Numbered from the stretch's first letter, positions 1 to 12,661 are shown. The stretch: 64,000 nt of DNA from Conexibacter woesei DSM 14684 (GCF_000025265.1 NC_013739.1:3286001-3350000), one strand, 5' to 3'. Numbers and translations: made by a program. Notes: generated by a model not told the origin, from the sequence alone.

Positions 1-396
1 ACCAAGGTCCTGCCGGCGGTGTTGGCGACGATGGACGAGCGCTTCGACGGCCTCGTGATGGTCAAGCCGCAGTTCGAGGTCGGGCGTGAGCGCGTCGGCA
101 AGGGCGGTGTCGTGCGCGACGCCGCCGACCGCCGTGCCGCGCTCGTCGCGGTCGGCGAGGCGGCGCACGCGCTCGGCGCATCCGTGCTCGGCTTCGTGTC
201 GTCAGGCCTGCCCGGCCCGAAGGGCAACAGGGAGACGTTCGTGCGGCTCGCCGAAGGCGGTCGCGCGGGCGCGCTCGACGAGCTGGACTCCGCGGCCCGG
301 GAGGTCGAGGCGGAACCCGCGGCCAGAGGCCTTGGTTCCGTCGGAAGAACTCGCCCGGAGGCTCGTTCTTCCGGGCTGGAGGAGAACGATGAGTAG
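1..396 (+). CDS. tlyA: TlyA-family rRNA 2'-O-methyltransferase, C-terminal part (5' end outside window)
   Basis: This is the last 131 residues of a TlyA protein, a two-domain enzyme (S4 RNA-binding plus FtsJ-like methyltransferase) that methylates the 2'-OH of rRNA cytidines in related bacteria. The motif KPQFE at residues 22-26 of the fragment belongs to the FtsJ catalytic Lys/Glu set, and SGLPGPKGN is the usual C-terminal signature. The start codon and S4 domain lie upstream of the window. The stop overlaps the nadK start by 8 bases, so the two are probably co-translated. The tlyA-nadK-recN order is conserved in Actinobacteria. Confidence 0.9.
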   Translation, partial: TKVLPAVLATMDERFDGLVMVKPQFEVGRERVGKGGVVRDAADRRAALVAVGEAAHALGASVLGFVSSGLPGPKGNRETFVRLAEGGRAGALDELDSAAREVEAEPAARGLGSVGRTRPEARSSGLEENDE

Positions 397-1252
397 ACGC
401 CGCGTCGCGACGGTCTTCACGCACCGCCGGCCGACCGAGACGAGCGCCGCGCTCGGCGAGCTGGTCGCGGCCGCGCGCTCGGCCGGCTACACGCTGCGCT
501 TCTCGCCCGAGGAGACGGTCAAGCACGGGCTGCGGGCCGAGCCGGGGATCGAGATCGACGCGCCGCCCGCGGCAGAGGCCGACCTCTGCGTCGTGCTCGG
601 CGGCGACGGCACGATCCTGCACGGGCTGCGGACGTACGCGCGCAGCGGCGTGCCGGTCTTCGGCGTCAACTTCGGCGAGGTCGGCTTCCTCGCGACGGTC
701 GACCCCGACGACGTCGCCAGCGGCCTGCGGCAGGCGTTCCGCGGCGACTACGAGGTGCTGTCGCTGCCCGGGATCGAGGCGCAGACCGGCGGCGGCGAGT
801 GGCTCGCGATGAACGACGTCTCCTTCCACCGCCAGCAGGGACTGCGCGTCGCCGACCTCGCGGTCGAGGTCGGCGAGGAGGAGGTCGGGCGCGTCCGCTG
901 CGACGGGCTCGTCGTCGCGACCCCGGCCGGCTCGACCGGCTACAACCTCGCCAACGGCGGGCCGGTGATGGCGTGGGGCGTGGAGGGCCTCGCGGTCTCC
1001 TACATCGCGCCGCACTCGCTGACCGCCCGCGCGCTCGTCGTCGCGCCGAACGACCCGATCACGATCCGCAACCGCTCCAGAGAGGAGCCGGTCGACGTCA
1101 GCGTCGACGGCCGCCCGGTCTGCGAGCTGCCGCCCGGCGGGGCGCTGTCGGCGCGTTTCAGCGACGACGTCGGCACGCTCGCGCAGGCGCACGGCGCGAG
1201 CTTCTATCACCGCCTGCGCGAGAAGTTCGGGCGCCTGGCGTCGGGCGCCTGA
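389..1252 (+). CDS. nadK: NAD kinase
   Basis: ATP-dependent NAD kinase (PpnK) makes NADP from NAD in the cytoplasm. The 287-residue length is typical. GGDGT at residues 71-75 is the phosphate-binding/catalytic motif, NDV at 142-144 follows the usual NE/ND position, and DGLVVATPAGSTGY at 172-185 is the second family signature. ATG at 389 is preferred over the longer reading frame because GGAGGA sits about six bases upstream and the start overlaps the tlyA stop, as in the conserved operon. Confidence 0.95.
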   Translation: MSRRRVATVFTHRRPTETSAALGELVAAARSAGYTLRFSPEETVKHGLRAEPGIEIDAPPAAEADLCVVLGGDGTILHGLRTYARSGVPVFGVNFGEVGFLATVDPDDVASGLRQAFRGDYEVLSLPGIEAQTGGGEWLAMNDVSFHRQQGLRVADLAVEVGEEEVGRVRCDGLVVATPAGSTGYNLANGGPVMAWGVEGLAVSYIAPHSLTARALVVAPNDPITIRNRSREEPVDVSVDGRPVCELPPGGALSARFSDDVGTLAQAHGASFYHRLREKFGRLASGA

Positions 1253-1270
1253 GCGGCGACGGCCGCGGGG

Positions 1271-1289
1271 GCGTGCGCGGCGCGCACGC
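1271..1289 (+). terminator. GC-rich hairpin after nadK
   Basis: Perfect 8-bp inverted repeat (1271-1278 with 1282-1289) and a 3-base loop, 18 bases after the nadK stop. A short T-run (1312-1316) lies 22 bases further on, beyond the SOS box. It may pause or end the upstream transcript, but the distance to the T-run makes a classical Rho-independent terminator uncertain. Confidence 0.35.
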
Positions 1290-1296
1290 GCCGCGT

Positions 1297-1310
1297 CGAA
1301 CAGGCGTTCG
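1297..1310. promoter_or_regulatory. LexA/SOS box upstream of recN
   Basis: The sequence CGAAC-AGGC-GTTCG matches the Gram-positive/actinobacterial LexA operator core GAAC-N4-GTTC with symmetric flanking C and G. It ends 35 bases before the recN start. recN is a classic SOS gene, so repression by LexA and induction after DNA damage is the simplest reading. The same palindrome followed by CTTTTT could also act as a weak terminator hairpin for nadK. Confidence 0.8.
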
Positions 1311-1345
1311 CTTTTTCCGTCTGGCGCGGCTGGTTCACTGCGCGC

Positions 1346-3016
1346 ATGCTTCACGAGCTGCGGGTCGAGAACCTCCTCCTGATCGAACGCGCCGAGCTGC
1401 GGCTCGGGCCCGGCCTCAACGTGCTGACGGGCGAGACCGGCGCGGGCAAGACGATGCTCGCGCACGCGCTCGACCTGCTGCTCGGCGGCAAGGCCCGCAG
1501 CGGGATCGTGCGGCCGGGAGCGTCTGAGGCGTACGTCGAGGGCATCTTCGCGTTCCCGCAGCGGCTGCGGCAGGCGCTCGGCGACCGCCTGCCGGACGAC
1601 GCCGAGGAGCTGGTGCTCGCGCGGCGCGTGTGGCCGGACGGCCGCACCCGCGCTTACCTCAACGGCCGCTCCGCGACGGTCGGGGAGCTGCGCGAGATCG
1701 GCGGCGAGCTGCTCGCCTTCTACGGCCAGCACGAGCACCGCAGGCTGATGCTCGCCTCCGCCCAGCTGGAGATCCTCGACGGCTTCTGCGGCCCGCAGCA
1801 GCGCGAACGGCGGCAGCGCGCCGCAGCCGCCCACGCGGAGCTGCGCGCGCTGACGAAGCGCGCCGAGGAGCTGGGCGCGATCGGCGGGGCGCGCGAGCGC
1901 GAGCTGGACCTGCTCGAGTACGAGCTGCGCGAGATCGAGGAGGTCGACCCGAGCGAGGCGGAGCAGGCCGAGCTGACGGGCGAGCGCGAGCGGCTGCGCC
2001 ACCTGGAGGGGCTGCGCGGCGCGGCGGTCGCCGGGGCGGAGGCGATCATGCCCGAGAGCGGGGAGGCCGGCGCGAGCACGCTGCTCGCGGCCGCGGTGTC
2101 GTCGCTCGACGCGATCGACGGCGTCGATCCGGCGCTCGACGAGCTGGCCGAGCGCTACCGCGCGCTCGTGCTGGAGGCCGATGACCTCGCGACCGAGCTG
2201 CGCAAGTACGAGCAGTCGGTCGAGGGCGAGCCGGGCCGGCTCGACGAGGTGGAGGAGCGGCTGACGGCGCTGGGGCGGCTGGAGCGCAAGCACGGCGGCA
2301 CGATCGCCGCGGTGCTGGCACATGCGGCCGAGTGCCGCGCGCGGCGCGACGAGCTGACCGGCGCCGAGGCGGCGCTGGAGCAGACGCGGGCCGAGCTGGA
2401 CGCCGCCCGCGAGCGGCTGCTGGCGGTCTCGGGCGAGCTGCGCGCCGCCCGCGAGGAGGCCGCGCCCGGCCTCTCGGAGGCGGTCCGGGAACGGCTCGCC
2501 GAGCTGGCGATGGCCGGCGCCTCGTTCGAGGTCTCGCTGTCGCCGAGAGAGGAGCCCGGCGCGAGCGGCAACGACGTCGTCGAGCTGCTGATCGCGGCCA
2601 ACCCGGGCGTGCCCGCGGGGCCGCTGAGAGACGTCGCCTCCGGCGGCGAGACCTCGCGCGTGATGCTCGCGCTGCTCGGCGTCGCCAACGCCGACGTCGA
2701 GGACGGCGCCGGCCTGCTCGTCTTCGACGAGATCGACGCCGGCATCGGCGGCCACACCGCGCGCGCCGTCGGCTCCCAGCTGCGCTCGCTCGCCGCCGGC
2801 CGCCAGGTGCTCTGCATCACCCACCTGCCGCAGGTGGCGGCCCACGCCGAGCGCCACTTCCGGATCGAGAAGGACGGGACGAGCAAGACGGCGGTGACGA
2901 CGGTCACCGACCTGCGCAGAGACGCCGTCCTCGGCGAGCTGGTCCGCATGCTCGGCGCCGACGAGACCGACAGAGCGGCCCGCCGGCACGCCAGAGAGCT
3001 GCTGCGAGCGGCCTGA
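1346..3016 (+). CDS. recN: DNA repair protein RecN
   Basis: SMC-like ATPase for double-strand-break repair. The 556 residues show a Walker A motif GETGAGKT at 29-36, a long central coiled coil rich in Glu/Arg/Leu (about 150-380), and a C-terminal half with signature SGGETSR, Walker B LLVFDEIDAGIGG and the His loop CITHLPQVA. ATG at 1346 gives the canonical start MLHELRVENLLLIE. It has its own promoter region with a LexA box, separating it from nadK although the gene order is operon-like. Confidence 0.95.
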   Translation: MLHELRVENLLLIERAELRLGPGLNVLTGETGAGKTMLAHALDLLLGGKARSGIVRPGASEAYVEGIFAFPQRLRQALGDRLPDDAEELVLARRVWPDGRTRAYLNGRSATVGELREIGGELLAFYGQHEHRRLMLASAQLEILDGFCGPQQRERRQRAAAAHAELRALTKRAEELGAIGGARERELDLLEYELREIEEVDPSEAEQAELTGERERLRHLEGLRGAAVAGAEAIMPESGEAGASTLLAAAVSSLDAIDGVDPALDELAERYRALVLEADDLATELRKYEQSVEGEPGRLDEVEERLTALGRLERKHGGTIAAVLAHAAECRARRDELTGAEAALEQTRAELDAARERLLAVSGELRAAREEAAPGLSEAVRERLAELAMAGASFEVSLSPREEPGASGNDVVELLIAANPGVPAGPLRDVASGGETSRVMLALLGVANADVEDGAGLLVFDEIDAGIGGHTARAVGSQLRSLAAGRQVLCITHLPQVAAHAERHFRIEKDGTSKTAVTTVTDLRRDAVLGELVRMLGADETDRAARRHARELLRAA

Positions 3017-3054
3017 CGGATGGCGATCGCCGGAGCGCTGCTCGCGACGACCGC

Positions 3055-3075
3055 GGCCGGCCCGTCAGGCCGGCC
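3055..3075 (+). terminator. Hairpin after recN
   Basis: GGCCGGCC is repeated at 3055-3062 and 3068-3075 around a 5-base loop. Each copy is self-complementary, giving an 8-bp stem starting 38 bases after the recN stop. There is no T-tract. A TAGAAT hexamer follows directly, so the element sits exactly between the recN unit and the next promoter. Confidence 0.4.
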
Positions 3076-3078
3076 CCG

Positions 3079-3084
3079 TAGAAT
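3079..3084 (+). promoter_or_regulatory. Candidate -10 box for the steA-like gene
   Basis: TAGAAT differs from the consensus -10 hexamer at one base and lies 10 bases before the GTG chosen as start of the next gene, giving a leader of only a few bases. No convincing -35 is seen because the upstream spacer is the GC hairpin. Confidence 0.45.
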
Positions 3085-3094
3085 GGTCGTTTCC

Positions 3095-4267
3095 GTGGCC
3101 GTCTCTCATCCCACCGCGACGCAGAACGGCGCGGCCGTGCATGAAGTCTCCGGCATCGCCCGGATCGGCAAGCGCACCAAGCATCTCGTCAAGAGACTGC
3201 GTCCGGGCGACATCGCGATCATCGACCATCGCGATCTCGACCGCGTCTCGGGTGAAGATCTCGTTGCGTGCGGGATCGCCGGCGTCGTCAACTGCTCGCC
3301 GTCGTCGAGCGGACGCTACCCGAACATGGGACCGCTGCTCGTCGTGCAGGCCGGGATCACGCTGATCGACGCGCCCGGCGCCGACCTGATGCAGACCCTC
3401 CACGACGGCGACCCGATCGTGCTCAGAGGCGGCCAGGTCTGGCGCCGCGACGAGCTGATGGCCGAGGGAGAGCTGCAGGAGCCCGAGCGCGTGCAGGCGC
3501 TGACCGCCAAGCGCCGTCGCGAGATCGGCGAGGCGCTGGAGGCGTTCGCCGCCAACACGGTGCAGTACATGATCGAGGAGCGGGACCTGCTCTCCGGCAA
3601 GCTGGAGCTGCCGAAGTTCGACACGCAGTTCCGCGACCGGCCGGTCCTGATCGTCGTGCGCGGCGTCGACCACAAGCGCGACATCAAGGCGCTGCGCGCC
3701 TACATCCGCGACGTCAAGCCGGTCCTCGTCGGCGTCGACGGCGGCGCCGACGCGATCATCGACGAGGGCTTCAAGCCGGACATGATCGTCGGCGACATGG
3801 ACTCGGCGACCGAGAGAACGCTCCGCAGCGGCGCCGAGCTGGTCGTCCACGCCTACTCCGACGGCCGCGCCCCCGGCCGCAACTACCTCGAATCGCTCGG
3901 GCTCGGCTACAAGATCGTCCCCGCGCCCGGGACCAGCCAGGACATCGCGATGCTGATCGCCGCCGAGAAGGGCGCTGAGCTGATCGTCTCCGTCGGCTCC
4001 CACTTCAACCTCGTCGAGTTCCTCGACAAGAACCGCCAGGGGATGGCGTCGACCTTCCTGACCCGTCTGCGCGTGGGCGAGATCCTCGTCGACGCGAAGG
4101 GCGTGAGCCGCCTGTACAGGCCGCAGCCGGGGCTCGCGCCGGTCCTGCTGCTGGCGGCGACGGGCGTCGTCGCGCTGATCGTCGTCATCCTGCTCACTCC
4201 GGCCCTGCACGACGTCGCCGACCTGCTGTGGCTCAAGCTCCAAGTGCTGCTCGGCATCGACGCCTAG
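3095..4267 (+). CDS. steA: SteA-like membrane-anchored protein (thiamin pyrophosphokinase-like fold)
   Basis: This matches the actinobacterial family of Rv1697 and corynebacterial SteA, a protein linked to the cytokinetic ring and cell-envelope integrity. About 390 residues from GTG 3095. The family start (ARIGKRTKHLVKRLRPGDIA, then IDHRDLDRV) is followed by a thiamin-pyrophosphokinase-like core with VGVDGGADAIIDEG and IVGDMDS, and one C-terminal membrane helix (LLLAATGVVALIVVILL). Start choice: the frame is open back to 3020, but the TAGAAT at 3079 argues for GTG 3095; ATG 3083 overlaps that box. It precedes the SteB/MctB-like gene, as in relatives. Confidence 0.8.
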   Translation: MAVSHPTATQNGAAVHEVSGIARIGKRTKHLVKRLRPGDIAIIDHRDLDRVSGEDLVACGIAGVVNCSPSSSGRYPNMGPLLVVQAGITLIDAPGADLMQTLHDGDPIVLRGGQVWRRDELMAEGELQEPERVQALTAKRRREIGEALEAFAANTVQYMIEERDLLSGKLELPKFDTQFRDRPVLIVVRGVDHKRDIKALRAYIRDVKPVLVGVDGGADAIIDEGFKPDMIVGDMDSATERTLRSGAELVVHAYSDGRAPGRNYLESLGLGYKIVPAPGTSQDIAMLIAAEKGAELIVSVGSHFNLVEFLDKNRQGMASTFLTRLRVGEILVDAKGVSRLYRPQPGLAPVLLLAATGVVALIVVILLTPALHDVADLLWLKLQVLLGIDA

Positions 4268-4307
4268 CCGGCACCCGCCTTCCCGCCGCCTCCTCCGGAC
4301 CCCACAC

Positions 4308-5165
4308 ATGCTCAGCTTCCGCTACCACGCCCTGTCGCTCGTCGCCGTCTTCCTCGCGCTCGTGATCGGCCTGCTGCTCGGCGTCGCCGTCGGCGACCGC
4401 GGGCTCGTCTCCAGCGCCGAGAGAAGAGTGCGCGACTCGCTGCGCAAGGACGTGCGCGAGGCGCAGCAGGAGCGTGACGCCGCGCGCGAGGAGGTCGACG
4501 ACCGCCGCGTCTTCGAGGAGGACGCCTATCCCGCGATGGTCGACAACCGCCTCACCGGGATGAGAATCGCCCTGATCGAGCTGGGCGGCGCCTCGGACCG
4601 AATGTGGGACCTCACGCGCGACGCGCTGCAGGGCTCCGGCGGCAGACTGTCGTCGGTCTCGGTCATCAGGGAGCCGCTCAACCTCGAGGCGATCGCGAAG
4701 GCGTCGAGAGGGACGCGCTACGAGAGACTCGCCGAGGACCCGTCGCTGGTCCACGCGTTCGGCACGCGCATGGGGATCCAGTTCACGCAGGGGGGAGAGC
4801 TGCTGCCGAGAGTCCGCGGCGAGCTGCTCGACCAGGGCAGCGGGACGTTGGAGGGCGCCGACGCGGTCGTGATCGTGCGCGACGAGCGCGAGCTCGACGA
4901 CCCCGCCGAGGCGAGAGCGATCGAGGAGTTCGAGAACGGCCTGATGCGCGGCCTGCGGGTCGACGGGATCCCCGTCGTCGGCGTCGAGACGACCGACGCG
5001 GACCCGTCGCAGATCGGCTGGTTCAAGGAGCACGACCTCTCCAGCGTCGACGACCTCGACGATCCCCTCGGCAGAGCCGCGCTGGTCTTCGCGCTCGCCG
5101 GCGAGCGCGGCCACTTCGGCGTCAAATCGACAGCGGACGGCGGCAGACTGCCGCCAGTCCTGTAG
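4308..5165 (+). CDS. MctB/SteB-like envelope protein
   Basis: Family of Rv1698 (MctB, described as a copper transporter/channel) and the partner of SteA. The 285 residues begin with MLSFRYHALSLVAVFLAL, the family hallmark, which forms an N-terminal membrane helix (about 8-30). An Arg/Glu-rich coiled coil (about 38-70) and an alpha/beta domain with IALIELGG follow. It lies 40 bases after steA and is probably co-transcribed. Copper transport versus a division-scaffold role cannot be separated from sequence. Confidence 0.75.
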   Translation: MLSFRYHALSLVAVFLALVIGLLLGVAVGDRGLVSSAERRVRDSLRKDVREAQQERDAAREEVDDRRVFEEDAYPAMVDNRLTGMRIALIELGGASDRMWDLTRDALQGSGGRLSSVSVIREPLNLEAIAKASRGTRYERLAEDPSLVHAFGTRMGIQFTQGGELLPRVRGELLDQGSGTLEGADAVVIVRDERELDDPAEARAIEEFENGLMRGLRVDGIPVVGVETTDADPSQIGWFKEHDLSSVDDLDDPLGRAALVFALAGERGHFGVKSTADGGRLPPVL

Positions 5166-5202
5166 CACGAGCGCCACCGCGCCCGTCGTCCGGCTCGCCC
5201 GC

Positions 5203-5208
5203 TACCTT
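5203..5208 (+). promoter_or_regulatory. Candidate -10 box, leaderless start at 5217
   Basis: TACCTT fits TANNNT and lies 8 bases before GTG 5217, which has no Shine-Dalgarno. This is the spacing expected for a leaderless transcript starting at the initiation codon. Confidence 0.4.
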
Positions 5209-5216
5209 CCCTCCAC

Positions 5217-8908
<3,692 letters not shown>

Positions 8909-8915
<7 letters not shown>

Positions 8916-9934
8916 AGCTGCGGCGCGGGACCGTCGTCGTCGCCGACCCGGTGCGCGACGACGAGCAGTGGCAGCGGCTGTCGGTCGACGTCGCGGGCGA
9001 GCAGCGCCCGGCGGTGGTCGACGTCGCGCTGCTCGGCTCGTGCACGTTCGGCGACGAGGTCGTCGTCAACGTCGAGGCGCGCGATCTCGCGCTCGGCTCG
9101 GGCGGCTTCGACGTCGTCCACGTCAACCTGACGCGCGGTCTGTCGGGCGAGGGCGTGCCGGGCGCACACGTGATGAAGCTGAACTACAGCTCGCTCCAGC
9201 ACGCCGTCCTGCCGGTCGAGGGCGAGCGGCTCGCCGTCCCGCTCGGCCGGCCGGTCGCGGTCTTCCCGCTCCACGGCCACCTCGCGCCGCTCGCGTGGGC
9301 GCTCGCGCAGGCGCGGCCCGGCGCGCGCGTCGGCTACGTGCAGACCGCGGGCGGCGCGCTCCCCGGCGGGATGTCGTCGACCGTGCTGGAGCTGCGCCGG
9401 CTGGGCCTGCTGGCCGACCATGTCACTGCCGGCCCGGCCTACGGCGGCGAGCGCGAGGCGATCACGACCGCGGGCGCGATCCACGACGGCCTGGCGGAGC
9501 AGGGCTGGGACGCGGCGCTCGTCGGGCCTGGCCCGGGGATCCTCGGCTCCGGCTCGGCGCTCGGCCACGGCGGCATCGTCGCGATGGACTCCGCGCACGC
9601 CGCGCTGGCGCTGAGATGCGCGACGGTTCTCGTGGCGCGGATGTCGGCTGGCGACCCGCGCCCGCGCCACCAGGGCCTCTCGCACCACACCCGCACGGTG
9701 CTCGACCTGCTGCTCGCGCCGGTCACGCTGCCGGTCGAGATGGGCGCGACTGACCCGGCGTTCGCCGCTGCCCGCGCGCGCGGCCACGTCGTGCACGAGG
9801 TCGCGGTCGACGTCGAGGGCTACCGCGCGAGCGGCCTGCCGGCCCGCACGATGGGGCGCGGGATCGACGAGGACCGCCCGTTCTTCGCCGCCGCGCTGGC
9901 GGCCGGCACGACCGTCGGAGGACTGGTGAGATGA
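8909..9934 (+). CDS. DUF3866 family protein
   Basis: Conserved actinobacterial protein of unknown function, 341 residues, with a Gly-rich Rossmann-like core (VGPGPGILGSGSALGHGG near 205) and HVNLTRGLSGEGVPGAHVMK near 75. GTG start overlaps the M20 stop by 7 bases and the stop overlaps the NUDIX ATG (ATGA), so it is translationally coupled to both. No enzymatic motif is recognised with confidence. Confidence 0.75.
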
Positions 9935-10464
9935 CGCAGGGGTTCGAGCAGATCGGCTCGGAGTCGATCTGGAACGGCTACGTCGTCGAGGTGAGGGTGG
10001 AGAGATTCCGCCACGCCGACGGCGCGGTCGTCGAGCGCGACAACGTGCACCATCCGGGCGCGGTCGGGATCGTCGCGATCGACGACGCGCACGTCTGGCT
10101 CGTGCGCCAGCCGCGCGAGATCTGCGGCACGTTCCTGCTGGAGGTCCCGGCCGGCAAGCTCGACGTCGTCGGCGAGCCGCCGCTGGAGACAGCCAGGCGC
10201 GAGCTGGCGGAGGAGATCGGCAAGGCCGCCGACACGTGGGAGCCGCTGCACGGCTTCTTCACCAGCTGCGGCTTCAGCGACGAGCGCCTGGAGCTGTTCC
10301 TCGCGACCGGCCTGCGCGACGTCCCGCGGCCGGAGGTCGAGGAGGACGAGCGGATCGAGATCCTCCCGTGGCCGCTGGACCGCCTCGACGACGCGATCGC
10401 GCAGTGCGAGGACGCCAAGACGCTGGTGGGTCTGATGCTGCTGCAGCGCCGGCTGTCGTCCTGA
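9931..10464 (+). CDS. NUDIX hydrolase, ADP-ribose pyrophosphatase type
   Basis: Position and sequence match Rv1700, an ADP-ribose pyrophosphatase. The 177 residues carry a NUDIX box: PAGKLDVVGEPPLETA, then RRELAEEIG. One extra residue lies between the Gly and first Glu compared with the classical pattern, which I recall is also so in Rv1700. It likely hydrolyses ADP-ribose to AMP and ribose-5-phosphate. Coupled to the preceding gene by ATGA. Confidence 0.88.
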   Translation: MTQGFEQIGSESIWNGYVVEVRVERFRHADGAVVERDNVHHPGAVGIVAIDDAHVWLVRQPREICGTFLLEVPAGKLDVVGEPPLETARRELAEEIGKAADTWEPLHGFFTSCGFSDERLELFLATGLRDVPRPEVEEDERIEILPWPLDRLDDAIAQCEDAKTLVGLMLLQRRLSS

Positions 10465-10493
10465 TCACGGCCCCGACCGCCTGGGCGGATCGT

Positions 10494-10514
10494 TGCGGGC
10501 GGGAGGAGCCCGCA
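10494..10514 (+). repeat. Hairpin before xerD
   Basis: TGCGGGC (10494-10500) pairs with GCCCGCA (10508-10514) around the loop GGGAGGA. It lies in the 74-base gap before xerD, 24 bases upstream of its ATG. It is either a weak terminator for the NUDIX gene or a leader hairpin; the purine-rich loop looks like a Shine-Dalgarno but is too far from the start. Confidence 0.35.
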
Positions 10515-10538
10515 GCGCAGGGCAGAAGCAGGCAGACG

Positions 10539-11501
10539 ATGACGACGACCCCGACGCTCGCCCCGCTGCGCACCGGGTCCTTCGAGGACCTCGTGCTCGA
10601 CTTCATCGCGTACCTCGAGCTGGAGCGCGGCCTCAGCCGCAACACGCTCGAGGCGTACCGCTCCGACCTGTTGCAGTACGGCGCCTATCTCGACCGCGCC
10701 GGCAAGGACGCGCTGCGCGTCGAGCACGGCGACCTCGCCGCGTTCGTCGGAGCGCTCGCGGCGGGCGGCGACGGGCGCGCGCCCGCGGCCGCGACGACGG
10801 TCCAGCGCAAGGTCGCCTGCCTGCGCTCGTTCTACCGTCACCTGCGCCGCGAGGAGATCCTCGACCGCGACCCGACCGCGGAGCTGAAGGGGCCGCCGCG
10901 CGGCAAGAAGCTGCCGAAGGTGCTCTCTCGCGACGAGGTCCAGCATCTGCTGTCGCAGCCGAGAGGGACCGGCCCGGCGGCGCTGCGCGACCGCGCGCTG
11001 CTGGAGCTGATGTACGCCTGCGGGCTGCGCGCGTCGGAGGCCGTCGACATGCAGCTCGACGAGCTCGACGTCGACGACGGGATCCTGCGCGCGAACGGCA
11101 AGGGCAACAAGGAGCGGCTCGTCCCGATCGGCTCCAAGGCACTCGACGCGCTGCGCCACTACCTCACGCGCGGCCGCCCGCAGATGGTCGGGCTGCGCGA
11201 GGAGAAGCGCGTCTTCGTCAACCAGCGCGGCCACGGGCTCACGCGGCAGGGGCTGTACAAGATCGTCCAGCGCCACGCGCGCACCGCCGGCCTCGGCGAC
11301 AAGATGAGCCCGCACACGCTGCGGCACACCTTCGCGACGCATCTGCTCGCGGGCGGCTGCGACCTGCGATCGTTGCAGGAGATGCTGGGACACGCCGACA
11401 TCGCGACGACGCAGATCTACACGCACCTCTCCGCCGAGCGCCTGCGTGACGTCTACTTCGACGCCCATCCGCGAGCGCAGCTCGGTTCCGACGACGTTTG
11501 A
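10539..11501 (+). CDS. xerD: Site-specific tyrosine recombinase XerD
   Basis: Resolves chromosome dimers at dif with XerC. The 320 residues have an N-terminal SAM-like core-binding domain (about 14-110) and a catalytic domain with Arg164 in GLRASE, Lys188, the HTLRH motif (His259, Arg262), His285 in LGHADI and nucleophile Tyr294 in TQIYTHL. ATG 10539 gives the normal length. Equivalent to Rv1701. The stop overlaps deoB by one base. Confidence 0.93.
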   Translation: MTTTPTLAPLRTGSFEDLVLDFIAYLELERGLSRNTLEAYRSDLLQYGAYLDRAGKDALRVEHGDLAAFVGALAAGGDGRAPAAATTVQRKVACLRSFYRHLRREEILDRDPTAELKGPPRGKKLPKVLSRDEVQHLLSQPRGTGPAALRDRALLELMYACGLRASEAVDMQLDELDVDDGILRANGKGNKERLVPIGSKALDALRHYLTRGRPQMVGLREEKRVFVNQRGHGLTRQGLYKIVQRHARTAGLGDKMSPHTLRHTFATHLLAGGCDLRSLQEMLGHADIATTQIYTHLSAERLRDVYFDAHPRAQLGSDDV

Positions 11502-12655
11502 TGCGCGCCAGACGGGCCGTCGTCGTCGTGCTCGACGCCGTCGGCGCGGGCGCGCTGCCTGACGCCGCCGACTACGGCGACGCGGGCACGAACACGCTCG
11601 GCCATCTCGCGGAGCTGACGGGCGGCCTGGAGCTGCCGAACCTCCAGCGGCTCGGCCTCGGCTCGATCCTGCCGCTGACGGGCGTCGCGCCGGCCGCCGC
11701 GCCGGTCCTGCATGGGCGGCTGCACCCGCTCGGCCCCGGCAAGGACTCGACGACCGGCCACTGGGAGCTGATGGGCGTCGTCGCGAGATCGCCGCGGCCG
11801 ACGTACCCGGACGGCTTCCCACCCGAGGTGATCGAGACGATCGAGCGCGCGAGCGGGCGGAAGGTCGTCTGCAACGCGCCGAACGACGGCCTCAGCGCGA
11901 TCGAGGAGCACGGGGAGGAGGCGCTGCGCGACGGCGCGCTGATCGTCTACACCTCGCAGGACTCGGTCCTCCAGATCGCTGCGCACGTGAACGCGCTGTC
12001 CGTGCAGGACCTCCACCGGCTGTGCGCGCGCGTGCGCAAGCTGATGATCGGCGAGCACGCCGTCGGGCGTGTCATCGCGCGGCCGTTCGCCGGTGTCCCG
12101 GGCGCGTTCGAGCGGACGCGCGACCGGCATGACTTCGCGCTCCCGCCGCAGAGCCGCAGCCACCTCGACGAGCTGCGTGAGGCGGGCGTCGCGACGCACG
12201 CCGTCGGCAAGGTCGGCCAGCTGTTCGGCGGCCGCGGCTTCGACCACGCGCACGCGGGCGCGACGAACGCCGAGGCGATCGACGCGACCGGCGCGCTGCT
12301 GCGCGAGCTCGACGCAGGCTTCGTCTTCACGAACCTGATCGAGACCGACCAGGTCTACGGCCACCGCAAGGACGCCGACGGCTTCCACCACGCGCTGCGA
12401 GAGATCGACACGGCCGTCGCCGGCTGGGAGGCGCTGCTGGGACCCGGCGACCTGCTCGTGCTGACCGCCGACCACGGCTGCGACCCGGCCCATCCCGGCA
12501 CCGACCACACGCGCGAGCACGCGCCCCTGCTCGCGCTCTTCGACGGCCACGGCGGACGCCGCCACGACGGCCCGCTGGCGGATGTCGGCGCGAGCGTGCT
12601 GCGCTGGCTCGCCGCCCGCGACGCTCCCGCGCTGCCCGGCACGCCGTTCGTCTGA
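11501..12655 (+). CDS. deoB: Phosphopentomutase
   Basis: Interconverts ribose/deoxyribose 1- and 5-phosphates in nucleoside salvage. The 384 residues belong to the alkaline-phosphatase superfamily: VVVVLDAVGAGALPDA at the N-terminus (metal Asp), GDAGTNTLGH, KDSTTGHWELMG (phosphorylated Thr) and LTADHGCDP with HTREHAPLL near the end (metal ligands). ATG 11501 shares TGATG with the xerD stop. Confidence 0.93.
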   Translation: MRARRAVVVVLDAVGAGALPDAADYGDAGTNTLGHLAELTGGLELPNLQRLGLGSILPLTGVAPAAAPVLHGRLHPLGPGKDSTTGHWELMGVVARSPRPTYPDGFPPEVIETIERASGRKVVCNAPNDGLSAIEEHGEEALRDGALIVYTSQDSVLQIAAHVNALSVQDLHRLCARVRKLMIGEHAVGRVIARPFAGVPGAFERTRDRHDFALPPQSRSHLDELREAGVATHAVGKVGQLFGGRGFDHAHAGATNAEAIDATGALLRELDAGFVFTNLIETDQVYGHRKDADGFHHALREIDTAVAGWEALLGPGDLLVLTADHGCDPAHPGTDHTREHAPLLALFDGHGGRRHDGPLADVGASVLRWLAARDAPALPGTPFV

Positions 12656-12661
12656 GGCCGC

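Noticed and set aside
62-2989. A 975-codon minus-strand open frame across tlyA, nadK and recN, and many similar long frames elsewhere.
   Set aside because: Translations are Arg/Ala/Gly/Asp-rich with no domain motifs and lie opposite well-identified genes; they are typical antisense frames of GC-rich DNA.
10539-11501. Integrase of a mobile element.
   Set aside because: Length, motifs and position after the NUDIX gene identify the housekeeping XerD; no attachment sites or phage genes are nearby.
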